The position numbers and the translations under genes are program-made. Below are positions 12,801 through 20,562 of a stretch of 64,000 nt of DNA, piece after piece. How positions within the stretch are numbered: the stretch's first letter is position 1; the number at the start of each line of letters is the position of its first letter. Where the stretch lies: the NCBI GenBank assembly GCA_024195265.1, contig JAJLRJ010000013.1:19676521-19740520 (forward strand). Reading direction: 5' to 3'. Origin of the DNA: Dendrophyllia cribrosa. Taxonomy: Eukaryota; Cnidaria; Anthozoa; Scleractinia; Dendrophylliidae. Below the pieces are notes generated by a model that searched no databases, had not been told where the DNA came from, and saw nothing but the letters and a program-made list of their open reading frames with translations.

Positions 12801-15800
12801 CAATGTACTGGGCTACTCAATAGGCCATTTCCGAGTTGTCTTTAGCCTCTCTATCAAAGCGAGGCTAGGTGCGAACCCTTTCATATGAAAATGAGTTTTC
12901 ATTCACATGCAAATAAAACTTATTTCCATGTGAATGAAAACTCATTTTCATATGAAAGGTTTAGCACCTAGCCTCGCTTTGAAAGAGAGGCTAAAGGCAA
13001 CTCGGAAATGGCCTATTTAAGTCGTTTGTTTATTTGCTTTGGTGTGCAGAGTCCTCACAACAGAAAAGGGAATGGAAATAGAAAATGTCAAGCAGGAAAT
13101 CGGTGAAGAGTGAGTAAAACTTTTTTGACACTTTTCTTAGTTTTTTTTTAAAGTTCGTGAAAATATCATCTGTCCAAATGTTATGTGTAGTCTTTGAATC
13201 CTGTTTTTTAATCTCTTACGTTTTTATTTTCTTCTTCTTGCAGAGGAACTGAAGGACCTGCGGGGTAAGTTTTGTATTTCCCTGCAAGTACTTTTGTGAA
13301 ACGAAAACGAAAGTATAGTAAACCCTGCACTGTCTTTAAACGTTTATAACTTAGGAAACATTTCACGTATTACCCACCAAACATCGTGATTTTCTTTTCT
13401 GCCTAAATTAAGGCGGGGCTCTACCTGAATTTTAAGAGGTTTTAAGAAGGGATAGGAGAAAAAAAATGATTTTTGGAACACCAACAGACAGTTGATACCC
13501 ACGTAAGAGCACCCCAGGTTGCTAGTGGACTAACTTGGTGTTCGTCTATTAATTATTAACTACAAATTCTAATTTTAAAACTTCACTAAATCTTCAATAT
13601 TTCTTATTTCTCTAAATTTTACCAATCCTTTGAGAAAAACTATTTCCTCCCCCAAATACCCAAAAATCACCCAAAAATTTACAAAACATCCCACAACATA
13701 GATTCATGTAATGAGCGAAGGGTTTTTGGATTGCTTGAAACGTGAACGAGATATTTCCATTAAAGCCATGTTAAGTGGCGGAAACATGGCATTCAGGTAG
13801 ATCCCCGCCTTAACGCTTTCAAATGGGAAACTTTTAACTTTCTTGTAGTAAACTCTACCTTTTAATTCTCTTGATTCATTTTGATTAGTAATAATAATTA
13901 TAGTAAGAATAATAAAATATTTTTGTAGCGCCATTTCCGTCACCGTCTAATGGCGCTTTACTAATAAGATGAAAATCCAAGATGGCGGCCATTCGAAATG
14001 ACGCAATTCCCGCGACATATGACGTCGTTACGTTGTGTCACCTACCTTAACCTTGAAGTTATAGAGGGAGCATAGATTAAAATAGATTTTGACGATTTTA
14101 TTCCTTCCTTTTCTGTGTATTTAATCAGTTTTAGAAGTAATGTATCAACGCACTTCGAAGTGTTTGGATATCGTGATGAAACACTCTTTTGAGTGTTTGA
14201 TATTCTACGCAAAATTGAAGAAACCGTCATACCACAGACACCTAACACATGTGCACCTTGGTTACCTTTTTTTTACAGTGTCGGTCATCACGATGGCAGC
14301 GCTGATGAAGACATCTACGATCAGTAAGAACAATTGAATTATTACCTTCCTAGTTTAAAGGGGTTTTGTCACGAGCATGTGGCTTATTTTGTATCAAAAC
14401 TGTACTAAAATTATTGACAAACACATTCAGTCATTCACAAAGAGAGAAAAAACCCCAGGCATTTTTTTTATCGATTTTTAAAAGACAAGAGAGAGAGAGA
14501 GTCATCCATTTCTTATATTTAATTTAATTTAATTAATTCGATACACTAAAAAGTTAGAACCACACCATAATAGCCCTTATCGTAGATGAGTACGCCACGC
14601 CAACATATCAGCGGTTTCTCGCTTTCTTGACCCTATAGTCTCGTTTTGACGTTTACGAGAACCTCTGACGACGATGAGCGTAAACATCAAAACGAGACTA
14701 TACGGTCAAGAAAGCGAGAAACCGCTGATATGTTGGCGTGGCGTACTCATCTACGATAAGGGCCATTCTTCATAGCTGACTCTGGGAGTCGAAGAGTCAA
14801 TGAAAATTTCTTTTGCGAAAAGATCTGCTTCATTTCATAATTAGGCATTGTTAATTTGACGAAAATGCTTGCTGATCTGTACCGAGCAAAAGATAAAAAC
14901 TAACAGTTTTTAATTGTTTAATTGTTGTTTTCTGTGCAGGCCCGAAGTGGATCTCTCTGAATCAAGGTGGTTACGTGGAAAACTTAGCAAGTGAGTCACG
15001 CCATGTTACGTGACCTTAGTCCGTTACGTGACCTTAACATGATAGCGTGACCACAGCTCATTTAGTCTGACCGTTGCATCCTAAGGCGCCATCACACAAT
15101 GAGCGTTCATAGTTCATACTTGCCTACCAGAGATTGCAACGCTTATTTTGGTAGTTTCTTGGTGTTGCGGATGGTGTGTTCACCAAATGACGTGAAACAA
15201 AAGATTCAAAAGACACTGAACAATACCCACACCACAACACAAAAGCTAACCAACAATGGCTTCCGCAACACCAAGAAACACCCCTTATTTTTATGTGTCA
15301 AGTCACTTTATGATCTTAGGGTGACGGTAAGGTGCTGAAGTCGCGTTCACTACGCTACCATCGTAAGGTTACGCAACAGGACTAATGACAAAATACCGTC
15401 ACGTTACTGTGCTGTGCTGGTTGCTTCTTACTTCAGAAACTGCGGATAAATGCTGGCATGAAGTCATTATCCTCGTTAAAATTAATCTGCGATCAAGCGC
15501 CTGATCGCAGTTTACGTTTAAGTAACAATTCGTGTGAGAACTAGGCAATGCTCTATTGTTCCGCGGCATTTCGCTTTCCTCACATAAGATTGTTTAGGTT
15601 TTTTTTTTACTGAGAATGCATCAACCTATGGACAACATGTTTTTTAAATAAAATGTACTGGAACTTCCTTTTAAAGTGATGTTTCTCCAAAACAATGGCC
15701 AAGAAAGGCTTCTAATTTTACATGTTTCCCACATAGAATTTTGGTTGCATTAAAACTCGGAATAGTTTTCACCAAAAGGGAATTAATTAGTAAACTAGAG

Positions 15801-16817
15801 AGAAATAAATGCATTACCTGGTTAAGTTATGGTAGATTTTCACGTTTTAGCCAATGAGATGGACGGTTTGAACAATATCACAATTGACACCTTTCTGCAT
15901 TCCTTGCCGTTAGGTTGCCTATTTCTTACTAGGACTTTTACATAAATAATGCATCTTTTTCTTCACTATTCAACAGAGATGAAGCTAAAGAACTCTTAGA
16001 AGACAAAGTCAATGGTACTTTCGTTATTAGAGAAAGCGCGACAAGAGCAGGCGAATATGCTCTCGCCCTTAAGTAAGTAGATTGCCCTTGTTATGATTGT
16101 TTCTCATTGAACATCATTAAGTGCCGAAATTCAAAATTCAAGAGAAATTCAAAATTTCGTTTTGCAAAATACTGTAAAACACCGCAGTATAAACAAAGGA
16201 AATTAATAGTTTCAGCACAGTGGTGGATTGATTTTAAACAAAGATGACCTTTGTTTTCGGATTTCCGTTGGTGAAACGTAAGTTATACTAATAATAGGTC
16301 TCATAAAGCGGTTTTCTATTGAGTGTCGTGAAACCGAAACAAAAGCTCACTCTGGCCAATCACAACATAGGAAGACAATCCAATGAACCAATCAGAACTC
16401 GAAGCAAACACATGTAGCCGGCGCCAAACGCGGGAAAACGCGTGCGAGCAAGTCACGATTGGTTCAGTTTGGTTTTACTTCTGATTGGTTGATAAAGTGG
16501 CGCGAGATTTTTTAACCAATCATAAAGCGTAGCAATGCAAAACCAAAGCAATTGCAAAGTATTTTCGACGACATTCGATTGAAAACGGCTCTTATCTCGG
16601 CCTTTGCGTGATTTTCTCTTTTCTCCCCAGGCACAGAGATTGTGTAAAACACATTGCTATTAATCGAGGACCACAAGGAGGCTACGGATTTGCGGCGAAT
16701 TTCTCCACCCACATGACGTTACATGACCTGGTGTCCCACTATCACACTACCTCCCTACAAGTTCACAATAATGAACTTGATACTACTCTCATGTACCCCC
16801 TGGGGGATGATAAGTAG
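870..16817 (+). CDS. PIK3R: Phosphoinositide 3-kinase regulatory subunit (p85/p55-like), 3' twelve exons
   Basis: Adaptor subunit of class IA PI3-kinase: its SH2 domains bind phosphotyrosine and its coiled coil holds and inhibits p110. Exons by GT-AG sites and reading phase: 870-966, 4098-4193, 5433-5613, 6483-6635, 10125-10243, 11346-11522, 13050-13109, 13244-13264, 14279-14323, 14940-14990, 15977-16072, 16631-16817 (TAG stop). After the partial first codon the joined frame is open for 426 residues. nSH2: [21 protein letters not shown] with the phosphate-binding Arg, YNPKLDVKL. Inter-SH2 coiled coil, about 170 residues, keeps KRMNSIKP, the p110-contact segment of vertebrate p85. cSH2: [23 protein letters not shown]3 and RhoGAP exons are not visible, so p85-type versus short p55-type cannot be decided. 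The 21-bp eighth exon is a micro-exon. Introns are loaded with repeats. Which vertebrate paralogue (PIK3R1/2/3) is closest cannot be told. Confidence 0.93.
967..1827. other. Intron sequence without a recognised feature
   Basis: Between the first visible PI3K exon and the Penelope-like fragment I see only AT-rich unique-looking sequence. Short open stretches here have no recognisable motif. Confidence 0.5.
2367..2849 (+). pseudogene. Penelope-like element GIY-YIG endonuclease domain
   Basis: 160-codon frame with a Cys-rich stretch ([17 protein letters not shown]) as seen in the Penelope-like linker/zinc-binding region, followed by the GIY-YIG core with YIG and the conserved Arg of [11 protein letters not shown]. 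The catalytic Asn/Glu region is likely within NLSNHS to NLEQKI. The open frame begins after a frameshift from the RT-tail frame (1963-2382), so the protein is not expressed intact as assembled. Confidence 0.8.
2946..2979 (+). ncRNA. Possible degenerate hammerhead-like motif in the Penelope-like 3' region
   Basis: The stretch holds CCGACGAA, a 4-bp hairpin GGGC/GCTC with loop TAGC, then GAAACGTC. This resembles the CUGANGA ... GAAA ... GUC order of hammerhead ribozymes, which are known in Penelope-like elements. The first core box has C where U is expected and helices I and III are not clear, so a plain conserved hairpin is equally possible. Confidence 0.3.
3211..3928. mobile_element. Non-autonomous TTAA-flanked TIR element
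   Basis: The element begins GGTTACCGTGTACCTTC and ends with an imperfect inverse, GAAGGTACATGGTAACC, and is flanked by TTAA at 3207-3210 and 3929-3932. A TTAA duplication is typical of piggyBac- and Kolobok-type transposases. There is no coding capacity. A second copy with the same ends and similar inner sequence lies inverted at 44477-46191. Confidence 0.8.
4460..5390 (+). repeat. ~77-bp tandem minisatellite, about 12 units
   Basis: Units run ACTCCTAGTCACTTCATAG, TATATAAACCAGGTCACCCT, GATGGACTAGCATCCCATCC, AAGGGAGAGTAGTAAT and restart every 76-78 bases (for example 4541, 4618, 4694). Copies differ by scattered substitutions. The array ends about 40 bases before the acceptor of PI3K exon 5433-5613, so its last units sit in the branch-point neighbourhood. 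Confidence 0.9.
5640..6055 (+). repeat. ~105-bp minisatellite, about 4 units
   Basis: Tandem units contain CACAGGAAAGTACTGCTCAG, TAGCTTTCATTTGAATGGTC, ACTTTAGGATTTCATCCACA and GACTCAAAAGTTAGAACCAC. The array begins directly after the donor of PI3K exon 5433-5613. The same unit recurs at 10375-11160 and, diverged, in calreticulin introns. Confidence 0.9.
6860..7640 (+). repeat. ~87-bp minisatellite, about 9 units (variant of the 105-bp family)
   Basis: Units carry CAAATGGTACCATGCAAAAG, TACTGCTGAAGAGGTTTCAT, TTGAATGGTCACACCATAGG and ATTTCGTCCACAGACACAAA. The core (TTTCATTTGAATGGTCACAC ... CACAGAC.CAAAAGTTAGAAC) is shared with the 105-bp family, with the segment between units replaced. The period is close to a multiple of three, which leaves periodic open frames on both strands that are not genes. 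Confidence 0.9.
7690..8860 (-). pseudogene. LINE ORF2 C-terminal fragment, split by a hAT-type MITE
   Basis: Reading the minus strand from about 8760 down gives [19 protein letters not shown], then [15 protein letters not shown], then [12 protein letters not shown], all typical of the tail of CR1/jockey-like LINE ORF2 proteins. The frame is cut at 8434 by the element 7768-8434 and resumes at 7767 as [20 protein letters not shown], ending with a TAA. No RT catalytic region remains. It sits inside a PI3K subunit intron in opposite orientation to the gene. Confidence 0.75.
7768..8434. mobile_element. hAT-like non-autonomous element with exact target duplication
   Basis: The ends are AGGGGTGTAACGAT and ATCGTTACACAACT (inverted, two mismatches), and the element is flanked by ATTGTGCAAT at 7758-7767 and 8435-8444, which includes an 8-bp hAT-type duplication. 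The inner ends are rich in CGATTCGATT. The middle contains a segment (about 7965-8150) also found near 17760-17895 and 24900-25030, so another repeat is nested within it. Confidence 0.8.
8922..9741 (+). mobile_element. Third, interrupted copy of the ~420-bp GTAAGAACTAGGCAA TIR family
   Basis: 8922-8991 matches the start, and 9548-9741 the middle, of the family at 15537-15930 and 29528-29950. Between them lies other repeat DNA, including the fold-back at 9359-9511. The distal end is missing. Confidence 0.65.
9359..9511. repeat. Fold-back element
   Basis: Left arm GCCCAATTTCGATATATTAA is repeated inverted at the right end (TTAATATATCGAAATTGGGC). An inner pair, CATCACTACGAGGCTTAGGG, is also inverted (CCCTAAGCCTCGTAGTGATG). 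The whole could form a long hairpin; no coding potential. Confidence 0.8.
9746..9876. mobile_element. Short TIR element (MITE), copy 1
   Basis: The ends are GTTTCTTGGTGTTGCGGA and an imperfect inverted partner near 9861-9874. An inverted copy lies at 15154-15279, sharing the inner CACCAAATGACGT segment on one strand. Confidence 0.7.
9880..9958 (+). repeat. Half of the AATAGGCCATTTCCGAGTTG fold-back
   Basis: Matches the left arm of the complete fold-back at 12819-13017 (AATAGGCCATTTCCGAGTTG, CTCTCTATCAAAGC.AGGCTA). Only one arm is present. Confidence 0.7.
10375..11260 (+). repeat. ~105-bp minisatellite, about 8 units
   Basis: Same unit as 5640-6055, restarting roughly every 105 bases (AAAGTACTGCTCAGTAGC at 10489, 10593, 10699 and so on). 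The last unit near 11160-11250 is diverged. It fills most of the intron between PI3K exons 10125-10243 and 11346-11522. Confidence 0.9.
11700..11979. mobile_element. ~280-bp TIR element, copy 1
   Basis: Ends AGCGGTTTTCAATTGAGT and ACTCAATTGAAGACCGCT are inverted repeats. The inside holds conserved pieces such as GATTGGTTCATTGGATTGTC. A reverse-oriented copy lies at 16306-16592. Both are in PI3K introns. Confidence 0.8.
11987..12470 (+). repeat. ~480-bp dispersed repeat, copy 1
   Basis: Similar over its length to 31715-32185 (shared CGTCCAACATGGC, GTCAAAATGTGGTAAGAACA, ACTCGCCTGCGGCTC). Near the right end a hairpin is formed by TGTGGTAAGAACA and its inverse around the CTCGCCTGCGGCTC segment. 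A short frame starting with ATGGCGTCCAGTTCT may be a relic of coding sequence, but I cannot assign it. Confidence 0.6.
12819..13017. mobile_element. Fold-back MITE
   Basis: Arms of about 90 bases begin AATAGGCCATTTCCGAGTTG and end with its inverse. The inner arms (CATATGAAAATGAGTTTTCA) are inverted too, so almost the whole element is palindromic. It ends about 30 bases before the acceptor of exon 13050-13109. Confidence 0.85.
13265..14278. other. Intron sequence without a recognised feature
   Basis: AT-rich sequence between the 21-bp micro-exon and exon 14279-14323. I see no repeat family or coding signal here. Confidence 0.5.
14574..14762. mobile_element. Long perfect-armed fold-back
   Basis: Arms of about 80 bases (14574-14656 and 14678-14762) start CCCTTATCGTAGATGAGTAC and end with the exact inverse; differences are few and the loop is only about 20 bases. 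The sequence before it (AAAAGTTAGAACCAC) is a fragment of the 105-bp minisatellite unit. Confidence 0.85.
15154..15279. mobile_element. Short TIR element (MITE), copy 2
   Basis: Reverse-oriented copy of 9746-9876, with ends GTTTCTTGGTGTTGCGG and CCGCAACACCAAGAAAC. Confidence 0.75.
15537..15930 (+). mobile_element. ~400-bp TIR element, AGAACTAGGCAA family
   Basis: Shares extended sequence with 29528-29950 in reverse orientation (GCTCTATTGTTCCGCGGCAT, GAATGCATCAACCTATGGAC, CCAATGAGATGGACGG). It ends shortly before PI3K exon 15977-16072. There is no ORF. Confidence 0.8.
16306..16592. mobile_element. ~285-bp TIR element, copy 2
   Basis: Reverse complement of the family at 11700-11979, including GACAATCCAATGAACCAATC. 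It ends about 40 bases before the last PI3K exon. Confidence 0.8.
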
Positions 16818-16889
16818 CCAATTGTTTCTCTCATAGTTGTTTCTCTCAACTACGTTAAGACCCAAAAGTTTCGAACGCGTTGAATTTCC

Positions 16890-16916
16890 GGGGGGGGGGG
16901 GGGGGGGGGGGGGGGG
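16890..16916 (+). repeat. G homopolymer, 27 bases
   Basis: An uninterrupted G run lies about 70 bases after the PI3K subunit stop codon, in its probable 3' UTR. Such runs can form G-quadruplexes but are also prone to assembly length error. Confidence 0.95.
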
Positions 16917-19900
16917 CGATGTGCGAAAATAAAACTTTCATGATTTTCGAGGTCTTAAATTTCTAACGTTCAAAACTTTTCAATGCTTGCAATGAAGATG
17001 ATATTTTCATTTTTGATTGTTGCAAAGCCGTGAAAGGGATGTTGAGAGAAGATTAAAATTTATTTCTGGAGTTTGTGAAGCATAACTATGCCGGCAGTGT
17101 TCTTTGTCGTGTATGTTTATGGAGTTAGGTTTAAATTTAGAGTTTGACACTTTTTCCCAAGGTTTTACTAAGCTTATTTCAACCACTGTTTCCAGTTATT
17201 TGCAGTGTCCGGAAATTAGTCCAAATTTTGTCCTAAGTTATAACAAATTAGTCCGAAAATTATTCGTCCGAAATGAAACGCCTCCCAAATTCTTGGGTTT
17301 TATTAAAACTACTCTGAAAGGTTTATAACTAGCGAAATTTATTTTGTTGGAAGTTAGTGAGGAAATTGTTTCTAGATGAGATGTTCTAATTATAAAGGAT
17401 ATGTTTAATTTACCGTATTTTGGAGAAGCCTCAAAAGTGACCTTTTCAAGGGTATTGGCAGTATATTTTAGCTGCTTTTTCTAGAATCTAAATTTTTATA
17501 AATCTTCTCAAAAGGATGTTTAATTCTTTCATCGCAAAATACGGTCATTGAACGTATTCTACGTTGAGTATAATCCATAATACATGTAGTAAATTATTGC
17601 AAGTTATGTGCGTATAGTTGCCTAAAACACTTATTTTTGTAATTTCTGTTTGTAAGTAACTGAATATTAAATATGGAATATCGCTTTTGAGTTTAACGGT
17701 GCTGTTTTTTTCTTGCAACGCAACGTTGTAAGAGCTGTTGCGAGACGGGTTGCGGATGAAACGATGAAGCAGCTCTCGTAAGGTCTCACACCATTGGTTC
17801 GATACCCTTCGAGAGAACAAAAGAACAAACAACACAACAATGGACCCTGGCCCTAAAAATAATAGCAGCTGTGTTTTACAAGGCCAATGAAAATAGGTTT
17901 CTGAGAGCTGCTACACTACTGGATGAAATTGCATTCGTAACACACCTTTTCGCAGCTTGTCTCGCAACGAAAAATTGCGGTGCGACTTGCGGAAACGCTA
18001 ATATTTCACTGCTTTTCACAGCGTTGCGAGCTAAGTAGCGCGCGTTTAACAATTAACCAGCAACTTGTCTCGCAATGTTCTTGCAGGTCGCAAGAACAAA
18101 ATTGCCTTGTGTTGCAGCACCGTAAAACACTCGTAATATTAGTTGAGAATTAGGAGCAAAAGATGTTCAAATGGCGTTTTGCTTGACATTAAAAGTTTAG
18201 GAACGCGATTGCACCCTTGTTTTCTTAGAAAGTTAATACATTAAAAGCGTATGTTATAGTTGTAATATTTTGATGTTTAGTTTTCTTTCAATTTTGGTGT
18301 AGAAAAGGTTGACCTAAATGTATCGGTGAGAAGAAAACAGATGCCGAATCACGGCTGCATTACAACTGTTTAGTTTCAGGTTTCAATCTCGAAAGGCGAC
18401 CCTTTTTTTGCATCTGTTGCGTTAATATATGTTTAGTTTTCAATCTAGGTGCAGGGGGGCTGTGCTAATATCTCAATATTATCTAGTTTTGTGATGATTT
18501 CTGGATTATCTTTATCTATTGCCTTAATAATGTATTAAAATTGTAAGGAGAAATTTCAAGTCTCTCTTGACGAAGCTTTAGCCCCCCAAAAATATGCTGT
18601 ACTATTGTTAGCGCATTAGGATTTCTAATTTTCTAATGAAATTAAAGTATATACTTGATAAATCAAGTAAGAAAAAATTCGATTTTGGGAGTGAAAAGTA
18701 ATAAATTATGGTTTTAATTTGTTTCTACGATCTATATTGTGGTGCTTCCACCGACTTAATTAATGTAAATGTAAATAATTCATTTTACATGATAGTAGAA
18801 TTACAAATTTACGAATTTTTTTTTAAGATGGTGAGGAAACCTGAAAGAAACCATAGGGCTTGTATAGGTCAGGTTTCCTCACAGAACTAAAGGTAGATTG
18901 GCCAGAAAAAAAAAAAAAAGAAGAAAGAAGAATATAAATCGTAAAATAGGACTCTGATAGAACTTCGAAGGCTGGTTACGTAAACGATCACGCAATCTCT
19001 GCGATGATGCGACTGTGAGGAAGTAGGGAAACGGCCTTTATAATCCTTTTAAAAAAGCAATAGTCACACGATATATTCCTTTTAAATGGTTTTGATTCAC
19101 TGGAAAAATACATAAAAAAAGTAATTGTCACGCGACGCATTGCTTTTAAAAGGCTTTATTCGCTGAAATTAATAATACTTAATTCAATAGTCCTAAAGTT
19201 TGACGTCACAACGGGATTTGATAAGATATTCGAAAAGAGCATGTTGCCAAAAATCAGCATGTTATTAAAATTCTGGATGAGATATTGGCACTTTTATGCT
19301 CTGATGATAACTTGTAAACCGTTCTAATTTTGCTTTGGTCCTTCCCATTTAGAGCTATTAAAGGCAATATTAGAAGGGTTTGTGTGTTGTCTTTACAGCA
19401 TATTATTATTATTATAAATTTGCCAATATTTGGCAAGCGAGTTTTTCTCATCATGCTCTTTACGATCTCAATTTCATCCCATAATTTTACAAATTTAGTT
19501 ATTGAACTAGTGTGAGGTCCGTATTGGGAAAATATTGGTCGAGTTCTTTTTTTTTTTTCGAGACCAATATTTCCCAATACGGACCGAACAAGCTAGTTCA
19601 ATAAAGTTTTTATTATAATGGCGTTTTTAAAAATTTGCCGATAAATTAATGCAACCATTCTCGGCTAACGCGCGTGCGCCAAAGCTAAGCATATTCTTGC
19701 ATTTTTCAAGCCACTTTACGAAAAATTCAACTAAAATTGTCCGCCAAACATGAGAAAAAATGTTTCTACTTAATTGAAAACAGTTTTCATTTGTTCATTG
19801 TTTCATAGAAGGCATTCGGCGAAATGAGTTCATGAGCGGTCCATCTTAGCGGTCCGTATTGCAAAATTCAGACCGCTCTGGGAACCAATCAGAATGCTCC

Positions 19901-20380
19901 ATTTCATCGTGAATCAGTGCCATATAATAAATAGTTATATTTTCTAAGCCGTATACCGCGGTGGCTTCTGTTAAACTATCCAATTTATCAATCCAGTAAA
20001 TTTTTCTAAGCCCTGCCAATGGTGTAAATGAATTTAACCAGTCTAAGCAAATATCACAATGGAGTTGACTAAACTTCGCCGGTGCTTTATTCAAACCATG
20101 ATTTTTAACATCACGCGGTGTGAAAATACACAAACACAAGTGAAAAACATTGTTGTCACAGCCTTGTCGCAACGAAATTTAAATATTTGCAAAATCAAGT
20201 AAAAAGCGCTAGAAGCCGCGCTCAAAACGTTAACAAATGAATGAAAACTTGTGCTCAGTTCTTTCTTTTGCTTCTGAATTTCGTTGCCCTGACATTCCAA
20301 TTTCCACAGTCCAAAAGTCCAGTCATGGTGCGTCTTCAAATTCACGTGCGGAAGCCGGTGAACCGGTCACAGATATCCAG
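16917..20380. other. Intergenic region between PI3K subunit and calreticulin
   Basis: Mostly AT-rich sequence with no gene-like frame. It holds a repeat at about 17760-17895, also seen near 7985-8105 and 24900-25030 (GAGAGAACAA.AGAACAAACA), and a fold-back at 19501-19602. I could not place the PI3K poly(A) site confidently. Confidence 0.5.
19501..19602. repeat. Fold-back hairpin
   Basis: ATTGAACTAG, GGTCCGTATTGGGAAA and ATATTGGTCGAG recur inverted after a T-rich loop, giving arms of about 43 bases. It is about 1 kb upstream of calreticulin. Confidence 0.8.
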
Positions 20381-20383
20381 ACG

Positions 20384-20449
20384 TGTGGTGCCTTTTGATT
20401 GGCTCGTACACGTCACATGGTACAGATGCACCAATCACAGCTCACCACG
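20384..20449 (+). promoter_or_regulatory. ER-stress response elements upstream of calreticulin
   Basis: 20431-20449 reads CCAAT-CACAGCTCA-CCACG, an exact match to the ERSE consensus CCAAT-N9-CCACG bound by NF-Y and ATF6/XBP1 in animals. 20384-20402 reads TGTGG-N9-ATTGG, an inverted ERSE with one mismatch. The perfect copy ends 113 bases before the calreticulin ATG, the range where ERSEs of ER chaperone genes usually lie. That this organism uses them is inference. Confidence 0.8.
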
Positions 20450-20562
20450 CAGAAGGCCGGTGAAATCGTATTCACTATTCACATGGTCGCTTGTCACAGC
20501 TAAAAGCTCCATTCGAAATTTTGCTTGAGTTGGAAGCAGTTTAGGTTCTTTCTTTATAAATT

